Source: Bacteroidota bacterium (GTDB lineage Bacteria; Bacteroidota; Bacteroidia; B-17B0; Aurantibacillaceae). From it: a DNA stretch of 64,000 nucleotides. Every line of letters begins with the position of its first letter. The stretch's first letter is position 1. Below are positions 27,555 to 36,740 of this stretch, piece after piece. The position numbers and the translations under genes were made by a program. The DNA lies in assembly GCA_003153315.1 (NCBI GenBank), contig PLYA01000028.1, forward strand, positions 118,089 through 182,088, written 5' to 3'. The notes beneath the pieces are model-generated. The model saw only the letters and a list, made by a program, of their open reading frames with translations. It was not told where the DNA came from and did not search any database.

Positions 27555-28613
27555 TTAATTTTTAAAATGTATATTGGTTGCAAAGGTTTTATTTTTCGCA
27601 CAAAATTCTTTAAATCCTGCACTGGCTTGTACCACTTCTAATTTAGGGTAGTTAGCTACAAATAAAGAGCTGGTATATTCCAGTTCCAAAACTAAACGAT
27701 GTCCTTTTTTTAAAGCCATACCTTTGTGCCATGCTTTGGTATCTCCTATAAACATAGAGCCGGCTTCGCCACAGGCTACTTTAAATGCCTCAGGCTTATA
27801 ATAGGGTTTTAAATCTTCATCAGGTATTCTGGCGTAAGCTCTTTTTAAGAGTTCAGCAGGTTTGGCATTTGGCTTATGAGAACCTTCTATATAGCAATGA
27901 GGCCCGTTTTCGGGGGTAACCTCGTTAATGTAAAAAAATATTTTCAGCCATTTTACCCTATCTAAATCAAAATGATAAAGTTGGGCAGCTTCTTTAGAGG
28001 CTTCTTTTTTAAATGCAGTACTCCACCACATGGCCGGAAAATCAAAAATGGGTTCGCAGCCTAAATAATTACGGGCAAAATTAACCAATACGGGGTCTAT
28101 CATTAACTGCTGTATATCGGCATTATTAACCAAATCCTGTATATCCAAGCGATATATCTCTGCTAAGGGTTTATCAGGGTTAAACTTTATAATTTCTTTA
28201 TAATCAGGCGGTATGCGAGCAGGGGCATTAAGCGCATAATTATATAACCTTTCGCATAATTCTTTGCTTAGTTTTTTTTCAAAATGTACATAGCCCTTTT
28301 CGTTTAATTCCTGATTTACCTTTATAAAATCATTATGTGTGTATGTACCTGCTATACCTTGTAAAGTTTCGGGAACAGGCTGTGGCGGGTTGGTAAGTTT
28401 TAATTCATCATTAAAAGCTTCATTAAAAACACCATTGGTAGAACAAAACAAATTTATATTAGCCATAAATGCATCATGAGGTGTTTGGCCCGTTTTTAAA
28501 AACGCATCATAACCCTGCCTAAAAATTTCTTCCTGACTAAGGTTTGGCTTCTCTTCCCGATTAGTTATTTTTCCTATTACTTTTTTTACTACTTTTTTTA
28601 GTTTCTCTTTCAT
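27555..28613 (-). CDS. phytanoyl-CoA dioxygenase-family oxygenase
   Basis: A 352-residue Fe(II)/2-oxoglutarate-dependent oxygenase-like protein. LYHFDLDRVKWLKIFFYIN (about 217) gives HxD, ENGPHCYIEGSH follows as in PhyH proteins, and TKAWHKGMALKKGHRLVLELEY supplies the distal His and the Arg that binds 2-oxoglutarate. The N-terminal 100 residues are basic and not recognised. PhyH-like genes appear in O-antigen loci and could hydroxylate a sugar or acyl group. It is 9 bases upstream of pseB. A 156-base gap without gene precedes it. Confidence 0.78.
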   Translation of the reverse strand: MKEKLKKVVKKVIGKITNREEKPNLSQEEIFRQGYDAFLKTGQTPHDAFMANINLFCSTNGVFNEAFNDELKLTNPPQPVPETLQGIAGTYTHNDFIKVNQELNEKGYVHFEKKLSKELCERLYNYALNAPARIPPDYKEIIKFNPDKPLAEIYRLDIQDLVNNADIQQLMIDPVLVNFARNYLGCEPIFDFPAMWWSTAFKKEASKEAAQLYHFDLDRVKWLKIFFYINEVTPENGPHCYIEGSHKPNAKPAELLKRAYARIPDEDLKPYYKPEAFKVACGEAGSMFIGDTKAWHKGMALKKGHRLVLELEYTSSLFVANYPKLEVVQASAGFKEFCAKNKTFATNIHFKN

Positions 28614-28769
28614 GCCGTTCGTATTAAGTTTTATTTAATAAATTATAAGGATTAACTTAATCTGCAAGTTTAACATAAAGTATAATTACAAAAAATGAGA
28701 ATCATCATATTACATCCACATTAACCTTATATAAACAACCTTTGTATAAAATATTTTATCGCTTTATAA

Positions 28770-29750
28770 TTATTTTGCATTCGGAGAATATTTCAGCATA
28801 CTCGTTCTCAAAGCTTTAGTAACTGCCTTATCAAATTTATGGTATCTGTGGGCTATAAATAAATTAGCTACAGATTCAATATCTCTCTTCCAACCGGTAA
28901 GCCCACTAAAATCGCCACCACCCTGTGGCAATCTCAAAGGTAAAGGCCAGGCATAGCTTGCATAGTACTCAAGTAAATCTTTACTATCTATTTTGTCTTT
29001 TAATTCTGTACAGATAACATGTTGCAAAAGAAGCGTGTCCTCTTTAGATATATATTGTTCCGGATCATCTCTGTTTTCAAATCTTAACGTATCTGAAGAA
29101 TAATCCCTGAATCCCATTAAAGTATCAATTACCTTAATACCACCCAGTAATAAACTACAAATTTCATCCAGCCTTTCCATAGAAGTAGTTAACTTTATAT
29201 TTGTAATATATTTGTTAAACATTTCTACAACCTCGTATGTTTTAACTCCATAAAAAGTAGGAGGGCATCCTAGTGCATACGACTGGTCTCTTCTTACCAT
29301 TTTTTCTATAAGATCCCCGTATAAAATATCGTATTTGTTTTCTAAATAACTTCGTAAGTAATAACCTTTATTTGGTTTCCATCTGTCATAATGCAGTGTA
29401 TAAACCTTTCCGGCTATAGCCGAATATCCTTTATTTTCTTTTAAAAAATTTGCCCCATCGGTAAAAAAACTAGGAACAATTAAATCATCGTCTGCTGCCC
29501 ATGCCGAAAATTCAGTATCCAATTTTTTAAAAAATAATTGGTGCCTTCCCATAATATCCACCTCATTAAGATATTCTGTCTGATACTTTGCTGCTAAAAC
29601 TTTATTTTGATCTCTGAACTCCTGTTTTTCACTCCCATCTAAAATAATAAGGCGAAAGTCAAACCCTAAATCTTTAAAGAAATTCAATTGCCGTTCAAGA
29701 TAGATAGGTCTTTGGTAAGTAAATAAACCTACCATAACTGATTCCTTCAT
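28770..29750 (-). CDS. glycosyltransferase-like protein (GT-A)
   Basis: A 326-residue protein starting VMVGLFTYQRPIYLERQLNF, with LIILDGSEKQEF and AWAADDDLIVPSFF (the ADDD metal site near residue 95) in the order of GT2-like enzymes. The C-terminal half is not recognised. It is similar in pattern to a group called TIGR00180/TIGR04440-family glycosyltransferase in databases (recalled, not checked). It probably adds a sugar to the repeat unit. It is followed downstream by the PhyH-like gene after 156 bases. Confidence 0.7.
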   Translation of the reverse strand: MKESVMVGLFTYQRPIYLERQLNFFKDLGFDFRLIILDGSEKQEFRDQNKVLAAKYQTEYLNEVDIMGRHQLFFKKLDTEFSAWAADDDLIVPSFFTDGANFLKENKGYSAIAGKVYTLHYDRWKPNKGYYLRSYLENKYDILYGDLIEKMVRRDQSYALGCPPTFYGVKTYEVVEMFNKYITNIKLTTSMERLDEICSLLLGGIKVIDTLMGFRDYSSDTLRFENRDDPEQYISKEDTLLLQHVICTELKDKIDSKDLLEYYASYAWPLPLRLPQGGGDFSGLTGWKRDIESVANLFIAHRYHKFDKAVTKALRTSMLKYSPNAK

Positions 29751-29777
29751 GTGGATTATAATTTATTTTTAATAATG

Positions 29778-30467
29778 CTACTTAGAAATAGTTGAAAGAT
29801 CAACGTTAAAAAAACTCTGTGAGTATGAATTTTTCGTTTCCTTCAAACAGAGGCTTCCTGCTATAGCGTCTCTGAAGACTAGGATATCAGAAGATATATT
29901 CCTTTCATAAACAGAAGCGTTTGCAGAAAGAGTAACTCTGTCTCCTATATTACAATTACCAATAATACTTGCATGTGCAGCCAAAGCAACACCCTGCCCC
30001 ATTACAGGGTATTTACCTTTATGGGATCCGATAGTGCATCCTTGTAAAGCGACAAAATAATCAGCGTAGCTTGCCTTTCCTAACATAGTACCTGCACCGT
30101 GAAAAATCAAAAAAATATCCGGTAACCCGGTATCATACATGCAATCAAAAGCATGAAGACTTTTATTTAAGTAATATAATTTTGTTGCAAGTAAAGTATT
30201 GTTGTTGTTGTTCTTCCAAACCGTGTTTGATAAAAACCAAATAAAAACTAAATACTGATCGGCATATAAATGGTTTAATATGGTTTGTCCATTTTTATTA
30301 TATCTTTCGTAGGCAACTTTACTAAAACAATAATTTACTCTATCAATTGCAACATCCAAAACTTCATTCAAATCTGATGGTTTTATCACGTTTTTATCAG
30401 GAAAGAAATGATTTAACTGAGCTGCAACATATGCTTTTAAATCATTTAGAGGAAGACTAAGAATCAT
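29778..30467 (-). CDS. serine O-acetyltransferase-like hexapeptide protein
   Basis: A 229-residue protein with an N-terminal helical part (about 1-115) and a short left-handed beta-helix: IFHGAGTMLGKASYADYFVA, GCTIGSHKGKYPVMGQGVAL, ASIIGNCNIGDRVTLSANAS. The layout resembles serine acetyltransferase (CysE-like) but the substrate in a polysaccharide locus is more likely a sugar. The catalytic His candidate lies in IFHGAG. It sits 6 bases downstream of the reductase at 30474. Confidence 0.65.
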   Translation of the reverse strand: MILSLPLNDLKAYVAAQLNHFFPDKNVIKPSDLNEVLDVAIDRVNYCFSKVAYERYNKNGQTILNHLYADQYLVFIWFLSNTVWKNNNNNTLLATKLYYLNKSLHAFDCMYDTGLPDIFLIFHGAGTMLGKASYADYFVALQGCTIGSHKGKYPVMGQGVALAAHASIIGNCNIGDRVTLSANASVYERNISSDILVFRDAIAGSLCLKETKNSYSQSFFNVDLSTISK

Positions 30468-30473
30468 ACTAAT

Positions 30474-31292
30474 TTACTTTAAAGTTGTTTGCTTTAATTT
30501 TTTAATAATCTTGGGGATATTTTGTAATAGGTTAGAGGAAGAAGAAAACCCAAACTCATCTTTTATTCTATTAACTTGTATTTCAGGAAAAATATTTCTT
30601 TCAGCAGTTTGAAGATATTCAATTTTACATCCCGTTTCATTTTGAATTACTTTCAAAATCTCATCGTTGCTTGTATTAAAACCACTAGCAACATTATATA
30701 CAGATTCTTTCCCTTCAATGGAAATCTTATATAGCAAATTTACCACATCATCAACACCTATGTAGTCCTTTGCTGAATCGGGAGTAGTACGCAAAACTAT
30801 TTTTCCTTTTGTTACGGCATCTGTAACAATTGAAGTTATAAAATTTTTAGATTCAAAATCATACCCATATACATTCGAAAGTCGGGCTATCTTAATTTTT
30901 TTCTTACCACAATTTAATGCCAATAATTCTCCAGTCAACTTTGAGGAATTAAATAAATCAAACGGATCAGTTATTGAAAGGGATACTAAACTATTTTCAT
31001 TTACACTCCCAACATTATGTGAATATACTCTTGTAGAAGAAAGATACGTCAAAGAATCAAATTCGCATTCTTCTAAAATTTGTTTTAGTTTACACACATG
31101 AGCCTCTATTGTTTCAAAAGGTTTCTCCCTAAAATCCGCGGTAAGCCCTATGCAATAAATAATATTTCCATTTTTTCTATTAGTTAAATTCTCATCTCTT
31201 TTAGGAGCAAAGTAAGAAATATTACTCTTCTTTAACATAGAAACTAAATTAGAACCAACAAAACCGCTTGCTCCTAAAACAGTAAAATTCAC
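30474..31292 (-). CDS. NAD-dependent epimerase/reductase (extended SDR)
   Basis: A 272-residue sugar-nucleotide SDR. VLGASGFVGSNLV (about 5-17) binds the cofactor, YLSSTRVYSHN (about 103-113) and a later SSKLTGELLAL carry the Ser and SxxK-type segment. The catalytic Tyr seems to be replaced (FNSSKLTGE where YxxxK is usual), so its active site may be altered or the motif displaced. Placed next to rfbF/rfbG and the C-methyltransferase, it is the likely 4-ketoreductase that ends the CDP-sugar pathway. It overlaps the acyltransferase gene by 4 bases. Confidence 0.72.
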   Translation of the reverse strand: MNFTVLGASGFVGSNLVSMLKKSNISYFAPKRDENLTNRKNGNIIYCIGLTADFREKPFETIEAHVCKLKQILEECEFDSLTYLSSTRVYSHNVGSVNENSLVSLSITDPFDLFNSSKLTGELLALNCGKKKIKIARLSNVYGYDFESKNFITSIVTDAVTKGKIVLRTTPDSAKDYIGVDDVVNLLYKISIEGKESVYNVASGFNTSNDEILKVIQNETGCKIEYLQTAERNIFPEIQVNRIKDEFGFSSSSNLLQNIPKIIKKLKQTTLK

Positions 31293-31780
31293 TCTCTATA
31301 TTTAATAAAAGTTAAAGGGTTTCCTGCATAAATTCCATTAGCACTTAAAGTACTTTTTACCAATGAATTTGCCCCTATTATACAACCCTTATTTATAATA
31401 GCTCCATCAAGAATAGTTACATTAGCACCCAACCAAACATCATCCTCAATTATTATCCCCCCACGAGATGGCTGAAACCCTTGTAACCTTATTAATTCCT
31501 TCAGATTATCAAATTTATGGTTAACAGGTACAAGATTACAATTAGGACCAATTAAAACATTATTTCCAATTTTCACCCCATTCCCCGAATATATTACCGT
31601 TCCTGAATTTAAATAAACATAATCGCCAATTTCAATATTTCCTTTTCCACCAACATGTTTAATTTTAACAAAATCATCTATAACAGAGTATTGCCCAATA
31701 ATTGTATCCGTTCCTCTTGACGAAACTTCAATAGAGACTAATTGTCCGATTTTAACTGTTGAATGAAAAATATTTGCCAT
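31289..31780 (-). CDS. hexapeptide-repeat O-acyltransferase
   Basis: A 163-residue left-handed beta-helix protein of the WbbJ/maltose O-acetyltransferase type. Hexapeptides run through most of the chain (TIIGQYSVIDDFVKI, IEIGDYVYLNSGTVIYSG, VKIGNNVLIGPNC). The catalytic His is likely in VPVNHKFDN (about 82). IIIEDDVWLGANVTILDGA and IYAGNPLTFIK end the fold. It probably O- or N-acetylates the sugar built by the adjacent genes. It starts two bases after the C-methyltransferase stop. Confidence 0.8.
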   Translation of the reverse strand: MANIFHSTVKIGQLVSIEVSSRGTDTIIGQYSVIDDFVKIKHVGGKGNIEIGDYVYLNSGTVIYSGNGVKIGNNVLIGPNCNLVPVNHKFDNLKELIRLQGFQPSRGGIIIEDDVWLGANVTILDGAIINKGCIIGANSLVKSTLSANGIYAGNPLTFIKYRE

Positions 31781-31781
31781 T

Positions 31782-33008
31782 TTAAATTATCTGAAATTGC
31801 GGTATTGCTTTAACAAATTTTCCGCCCCAGTCATTTATGTAACTTAATTGGGCAGTAATTTCTTTTTCAATATTCCAAGGAAAAATTATAACAAAATCAG
31901 GCTTTTGTTCTTTTATTTTATCTTCTTTAACTATTGGTATATGGCTACCCGGTAAATATTTTCCCTGCTTGTAAGGTGAGGCATCTACCACAAAACTTAT
32001 CAGATTATCTTTAATTCCGCAATAATTAAGTAATGTATTTCCTTTAGCCGCTGCGCCGTATGCTGCAACTTTTTTGCCTTGTTTCTTACATTCGTTTAAA
32101 AAATCAATAAAATCACTTTTAATTTCAGTTGCTTTTTGCTCAAAGCCTGAATAATAGGTAAGTGAATCTATACCTAAATGATGCTCTTTATCTAAAAGCA
32201 ATTCTACGTTTTTTTCAATTTGCTTTAACGTATTATTTTTGTGTTTTGCAAAAATTCTTAATGACCCGCCATGCGTAGGGATTTCTTCTACATCAAATAG
32301 TTCAAGCCCGTGCGCATTAAATATTTTTTTTACGGTTGTGAATGACAGGTAAGAAAAATGTTCATGGTAAATTGTGTCAAATTGACTGTTCTCTATTAAT
32401 TTTACCAAGTGTGGAAATTCCATTGTTATCACACCTGTATCTTTCAAAGCTATTTTAAGTCCTTCAACAAAATCGTTTATATCCGGCACATGTGCCAGTA
32501 CATTATTACCCAAAAGTAAATCAGCTTTACGATTTTCTGCAACTAATTTTTTAGCAAACTTTTCTCCAAAAAATTCTGTAATTGATTCGATTCCTTTTTC
32601 TCTTGCAACTTTTGCTGTACTTTCTGTAGGTTCAATACCAAGTACTGGAACCCCCTTTTCTTTAAAATATTGTAATAAGTATCCGTCATTCGAGGCAATC
32701 TCGATAACAAGTGAGTTTTTATCAAAACCAAAGCGATTAATCATTTCTTGGGTATATGCTTTTGCATGCACAAGCCAACTGGTAGAATATGAGGAAAAAT
32801 AGGCATACTCGTTATCAAAAATTTCACTGGCCTTTTTGTATTCATCTACCTGCACAAGAAAACAATTAGAACATACAAATACCTTTAAAGGATAAAATTT
32901 TTCCGGTTCTCTTAATTGTAAAGCGGTTAAATAAGAATTTGAAGGGGGGGCCTCTCCCAGATCAATAAAAACATGCTTTAATTCATTTTTGCAAAAACGA
33001 CAATTCAT
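31782..33008 (-). CDS. nucleotide-sugar C-methyltransferase, TylCIII/NovU family
   Basis: A 408-residue SAM-dependent sugar C-methyltransferase with three parts: an N-terminal zinc finger (CRFCKNEL at 3-10, CSNCFLVQ near 47), a central SAM fold (VIEIASNDGYLLQYFKEKG, LLLGNNVLAHVPDINDFVEG), and a C-terminal domain (AAYGAAAKGNTLLNYCG). DTIYHEHFSYLS holds the EH pair proposed to be the catalytic base in TcaB9/NovU-type enzymes. It methylates C3 of a 4-keto-6-deoxy sugar. With rfbF, rfbG and the epimerase it points to a branched CDP-sugar. It begins 2 bases after the RmlC-like gene's stop. Confidence 0.85.
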   Translation of the reverse strand: MNCRFCKNELKHVFIDLGEAPPSNSYLTALQLREPEKFYPLKVFVCSNCFLVQVDEYKKASEIFDNEYAYFSSYSTSWLVHAKAYTQEMINRFGFDKNSLVIEIASNDGYLLQYFKEKGVPVLGIEPTESTAKVAREKGIESITEFFGEKFAKKLVAENRKADLLLGNNVLAHVPDINDFVEGLKIALKDTGVITMEFPHLVKLIENSQFDTIYHEHFSYLSFTTVKKIFNAHGLELFDVEEIPTHGGSLRIFAKHKNNTLKQIEKNVELLLDKEHHLGIDSLTYYSGFEQKATEIKSDFIDFLNECKKQGKKVAAYGAAAKGNTLLNYCGIKDNLISFVVDASPYKQGKYLPGSHIPIVKEDKIKEQKPDFVIIFPWNIEKEITAQLSYINDWGGKFVKAIPQFQII

Positions 33009-33010
33009 AG

Positions 33011-33556
33011 TTAAATTCCTTTAAAATTTTGATCTAAAAGTAAATAATTTTTATCCTTATCAGATATTATACTAGTCTCAATCGGTAATTTAATATTTAC
33101 CAAAGGATCATTATATAGAATTCCGCGATCGGCATCTTTATTATAAAATACAGTATGATGGTAAATCAACTCACTATTATCTTCAAGTGTTTGAAAACCA
33201 TGAGCGCAGCCCTCCGGAATAAAAATCATTCGACGATTTTTTGCGCTCAATTCAATTGATATCCATTTTAAAAATGTCGGGGAATTTTCCCGAATATCAA
33301 GTACAAAATCAAGTACTGCACCGGAAATACAACGAATCAATTTAGCTTCTTTATAAGGCGATACTTGGTAATGCATTCCTCTAAAAGTTCCTTTTTTAGT
33401 GTTAAATGAATGATTAATCTGAACAAACTTTAAAGCGCCCATAAAAGGTAATGCTTCTTCTTGGCAAAACACGCGTGAAAACCAACCTCTTTCATCAGAA
33501 ATTAATTGTGGTTCTATAACAAAGCAACCTTCAAATTCGGTAGCGTTAAATTTCAT
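33011..33556 (-). CDS. RmlC-like 4-keto-6-deoxyhexose 3,5-epimerase
   Basis: A 181-residue cupin of the dTDP-4-dehydrorhamnose 3,5-epimerase family. ISDERGWFSRVFCQEE, VQINHSFNTKKGTFRGMHYQ (with the catalytic His of GxHYQ), KLIRCISGAVLDFVLDIR, and FIPEGCAHGFQTLEDNSELIY with the following YHHT are all present. Because it lies between rfbG and the C-methyltransferase, its substrate is more likely CDP-4-keto-6-deoxyglucose than the dTDP form; no rmlA, rmlB or rmlD is in the window. It may act at C3, C5 or both. It overlaps rfbG by 4 bases. Confidence 0.82.
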   Translation of the reverse strand: MKFNATEFEGCFVIEPQLISDERGWFSRVFCQEEALPFMGALKFVQINHSFNTKKGTFRGMHYQVSPYKEAKLIRCISGAVLDFVLDIRENSPTFLKWISIELSAKNRRMIFIPEGCAHGFQTLEDNSELIYHHTVFYNKDADRGILYNDPLVNIKLPIETSIISDKDKNYLLLDQNFKGI

Positions 33557-34614
33557 TTTAAAAGATTCAGGTAATTTTTAATTTGTGCAAAAGTTATTTT
33601 ACTTGAATTTTCAGAACGATACCATTCTATAGTTTGTTGAATTGCCTGCTTGGATGAAAAGCGTGGTTTCCAGTTTAATTCTTTCTTGGCTCTTGTAATA
33701 TCTAATTTTAAAATTCCGGCTTCGTGCAGATTATCCTGCTTCTCAATTTTCCAATTTCCGGCACCCCAAATGGCAATAGCTTCTTTAACCAAATCTAAAA
33801 CAGAAAGATGATCGTTTTCTTCAGGTCCGAAATTAAATGCGTGCGAATATTTTAATATTTCTTTTTCCATCAGTAATCCCAATTGCAAATACCCGATAAG
33901 AGGTTCCAACACATGCTGCCAAGGCCTTATTGAATTTGGATTTCTAATAATAAGCGTTTGATTATTCTTTAATGAATTTATCAAATCCGGAATAATTCTG
34001 TCTTTAGAAAAATCGCCTCCGCCAATAACATTACCGGCCCGAACAGTTGCAATTTCTTTTTGATGAATGGAAACACTTTCAGGGTTAAAAAATGATTTTT
34101 TAAATGAAGTAGTTATCAACTCTGCACAGGCTTTACTTGTACTGTAAGGATCGAATCCACCCAAACGATCATTTTCATTATAAGCAATTTCATTTTCTCT
34201 GTTTTCATAAACCTTATCAGTAGTAATGATAATTACAATACATTTTTTTTCAAGTTTGCGGAGAGACTCTAATAAATAGGATGTCCCTAAAGTATTTATT
34301 TCAAAAGTTTCTGATGGCATGTCGTAAGAAGACCTTACGAGTGGTTGTGCAGCTAGATGAAAAATAAAATCGGGTTGAAAATTTAAAATTTCGTTTTCTA
34401 ATTTTTTCTGGTCACGTATGTCACCAATAACAGATTCACATAAATTATCGCCATTAATACTTAGATATATTCCGTTTTTATTTTCAGGAGCTAATGCGTA
34501 TCCTTTTACAATTGCACCAATGTGATTTAAAATTGCTAAAAGCCATCCCCCTTTAAAACCAGTATGACCGGTAATAAATACTTTTTTGTTTTTGTATTTT
34601 AAAAAATCAATCAC
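33553..34614 (-). CDS. rfbG: CDP-glucose 4,6-dehydratase
   Basis: An extended SDR, 353 residues from the GTG start at 34614. It converts CDP-glucose to CDP-4-keto-6-deoxyglucose. VFITGHTGFKGGWLLAIL is the N-terminal RfbG signature, then FHLAAQPLVRSSYDMP, IITTDKVYEN, and YSTSKACAELIT (YxxxK becomes YSTSK). GNVIGGGDFSKDRIIPD and RPWQHVLEPL follow. The frame is open to an ATG at 34701, but that region is the coding end of rfbF, and family members start right before the cofactor strand. The GTG at 34614 lies 14 bases after the rfbF stop and gives a normal length. Confidence 0.88.
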   Translation of the reverse strand: MIDFLKYKNKKVFITGHTGFKGGWLLAILNHIGAIVKGYALAPENKNGIYLSINGDNLCESVIGDIRDQKKLENEILNFQPDFIFHLAAQPLVRSSYDMPSETFEINTLGTSYLLESLRKLEKKCIVIIITTDKVYENRENEIAYNENDRLGGFDPYSTSKACAELITTSFKKSFFNPESVSIHQKEIATVRAGNVIGGGDFSKDRIIPDLINSLKNNQTLIIRNPNSIRPWQHVLEPLIGYLQLGLLMEKEILKYSHAFNFGPEENDHLSVLDLVKEAIAIWGAGNWKIEKQDNLHEAGILKLDITRAKKELNWKPRFSSKQAIQQTIEWYRSENSSKITFAQIKNYLNLLK

Positions 34615-34627
34615 TCTTAAAAATAGC

Positions 34628-35407
34628 TTATTGCCATATCTTCCATTTGGCAATGTTTTTTTTCCACAATTCTTCCAATTCCATTTTATCACGCAAGGCA
34701 TCCATGCATTTCCAGAACCCGTGATGCTTATAAGCCGCTAGTTCTTTTGCATTTGTAAGATTTTCTAAAGGAGCATCCTCCCACATTATGTTATCTGAAT
34801 CTTCCGGTAAAAATTTAAATACTTCAGGCTTCAGCACAAAAAAACCTGCGTTTATCCACTTGCCATCTCCTTTTGGTTTTTCTTTAAATGAGTTTACCAT
34901 TCCATTTTCAGAAAGTTCCATACCGCCAAATCTTGCTTCGGGTTGAATTGCAGTGACAGTAGCAATTTTTCCGTGTTGTTTATGATAAGCAATCAGATTG
35001 TTTATATCAATATCTGCAACGCCATCTCCATAAGTCAACAAAAAATCTTCATCTCCAATAAATTTCTGAATTCTTTTTAATCGACCCGCTGTTTTTGTCT
35101 CAATTCCGGTATCAATTAAAGTTACCTTGAATGATTCTGCATTTGAAAAGTGAACATCAACTTTATTATTTCCTAGTTCAATGGTTAAATCAGAATTATG
35201 GAGGTAATAATGCATAAAATATTCTTTAATGAAATAACTTTTGTAGCCAAGACAAATGATAAAATCATTGAATCCATAATGGCTATATATCTTCATAATA
35301 TGCCAAAGCATAGGCTTCCCGCCTATTTCAATCATGGGTTTTGGCCTTGTATCTGTTTCCTCCATTAATCTGGTGCCAAGACCACCGGCAAAAATAACTA
35401 CTTTCAT
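34628..35407 (-). CDS. rfbF: glucose-1-phosphate cytidylyltransferase
   Basis: A 259-residue nucleotidyltransferase making CDP-glucose from CTP and glucose-1-phosphate. VVIFAGGLGTRLMEETDTRP (residues 3-22) is the nucleotide loop, then KPMIEIGGKPMLWHIMKIY, FIICLGYKSYFIKEYF, LLTYGDGVADIDI, and INAGFFVLKPEVF. This is the standard RfbF/DdhA pattern, distinct from the dTDP-dependent RmlA. It opens the CDP-sugar block rfbF-rfbG-epimerase-methyltransferase. Confidence 0.92.
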   Translation of the reverse strand: MKVVIFAGGLGTRLMEETDTRPKPMIEIGGKPMLWHIMKIYSHYGFNDFIICLGYKSYFIKEYFMHYYLHNSDLTIELGNNKVDVHFSNAESFKVTLIDTGIETKTAGRLKRIQKFIGDEDFLLTYGDGVADIDINNLIAYHKQHGKIATVTAIQPEARFGGMELSENGMVNSFKEKPKGDGKWINAGFFVLKPEVFKFLPEDSDNIMWEDAPLENLTNAKELAAYKHHGFWKCMDALRDKMELEELWKKNIAKWKIWQ

Positions 35408-35459
35408 ATTTTAGAAAATGGATTTTTAGATGCGTGAATAAATATGAACAGACTTAACA

Positions 35460-36737
35460 TCATGATAATTTTATAAGTTCTTTAAAATAATTAGACCTGA
35501 CTATTGAATTATATTCCGGTGAATTATTTGCCAAATATCTATTACCAAACTCTGAATCGGAAACAAGTTCAAAATTTAGCTCACAAATTGAGGTTTCAAT
35601 TTTTTTAATATATGGATACCCTATTTTAAAAATCACACCATATTTTCCTGTAGCTAAAGTGTAAGGAGGGATTTCGAACACAAGTTCATACAAACCTATA
35701 TCTATTCCTTTCATATCATTAAAATCATTAAACACTCCCATCAAAACAGGGTAATTAAAAAATGAATGTAAGTGAAAAGTAAAATCTATAATTTCAATTT
35801 TTTTACTCACTTCTACAGTTATTTTGATTGTGATTTTTTCGGAAGTTTGCAATGGTTTCCCTGAAATATTGTCATTTACAGAAGTTTTCAGAATCGTAAT
35901 TTTTTCATCTCCTTGTCTTCCTTCCCAAACACATTTATCAAATTCTTTTTTTAGATTATAACTCGCAACTACATCATTAACCTCTCCGTTTTCCAGCATT
36001 AGTCCATTTTGTAGTAAAATAGCTTTTTGACATAGGCTTTGTATAAGTAGTATGTTATGGGAAACAAATAAAATAGTTTTACCATCTTGTTTGCTTACAT
36101 CTCCCATTTTCCCCAAGCATTTCTTTTGAAATTCTGCGTCACCAACAGCTAAAACCTCATCTATAATTAATATTTCAGATTCTAAGTGTGCTGCTACTGC
36201 AAAAGCCAAACGCACATACATTCCACTACTGTATCGTTTTACCGGGGTATCGATATAACGTTCTACTCCACTAAAATCAACTATTTCATCAAACTTGGTT
36301 TTAATTTCTCGTTTACTCATACCAAGTATGGCACCGTTAAGAAAAATATTTTCTCTACCACTTAAATCTGGGTGAAAGCCTGTACCTACTTCAAGCAAAC
36401 TGGCAATGCGCCCTTTTACTTTAATATCTCCAACTGTAGGGCCTGTAACTCTCGATAAAATTTTTAAGAGAGTTGATTTACCTGCTCCGTTTTTACCAAT
36501 AATGCCTAATACCTCGCCTTGTTTAATTTCAAAGCTAATATCTTTTAATGCCCACACTAAATCACTATCTCCTTTTATACTACGGTCGTTAGTTTCACCA
36601 ATTTTAAGATAGGGATCTTCTTTACCGCGTATACGATGCCACCAACGATTAATATCATTAGATATTGTTCCTGTACCAACTTGCCCAAGATGGTATTGCT
36701 TTCCTAAATTTTCTACTTTAATAACGGTGTTACTCAT
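35460..36737 (-). CDS. wzt: O-antigen ABC transporter ATPase with C-terminal Wzt domain
   Basis: A 425-residue ATP-binding protein. Walker A GKNGAGKST at 81-89, signature YSSGMYVRLAF from 169, Walker B ILIIDE at 189-193 and the switch His in FVSHN. From about residue 250 a beta-sandwich domain follows, as in Wzt proteins that bind the modified end of the O-antigen chain before export. It pairs with the permease encoded 3 bases upstream. The C-terminal domain implies that chain length is set by a terminal modification, possibly by one of the methyltransferases in this locus (inference). Confidence 0.9.
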   Translation of the reverse strand: MSNTVIKVENLGKQYHLGQVGTGTISNDINRWWHRIRGKEDPYLKIGETNDRSIKGDSDLVWALKDISFEIKQGEVLGIIGKNGAGKSTLLKILSRVTGPTVGDIKVKGRIASLLEVGTGFHPDLSGRENIFLNGAILGMSKREIKTKFDEIVDFSGVERYIDTPVKRYSSGMYVRLAFAVAAHLESEILIIDEVLAVGDAEFQKKCLGKMGDVSKQDGKTILFVSHNILLIQSLCQKAILLQNGLMLENGEVNDVVASYNLKKEFDKCVWEGRQGDEKITILKTSVNDNISGKPLQTSEKITIKITVEVSKKIEIIDFTFHLHSFFNYPVLMGVFNDFNDMKGIDIGLYELVFEIPPYTLATGKYGVIFKIGYPYIKKIETSICELNFELVSDSEFGNRYLANNSPEYNSIVRSNYFKELIKLS

Positions 36738-36740
36738 CGC

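Noticed and set aside
34615..34701. ATG start of rfbG at 34701
   Set aside because: It would overlap rfbF by 74 bases and add residues that are just rfbF read in another frame; the GTG at 34614 fits the family.
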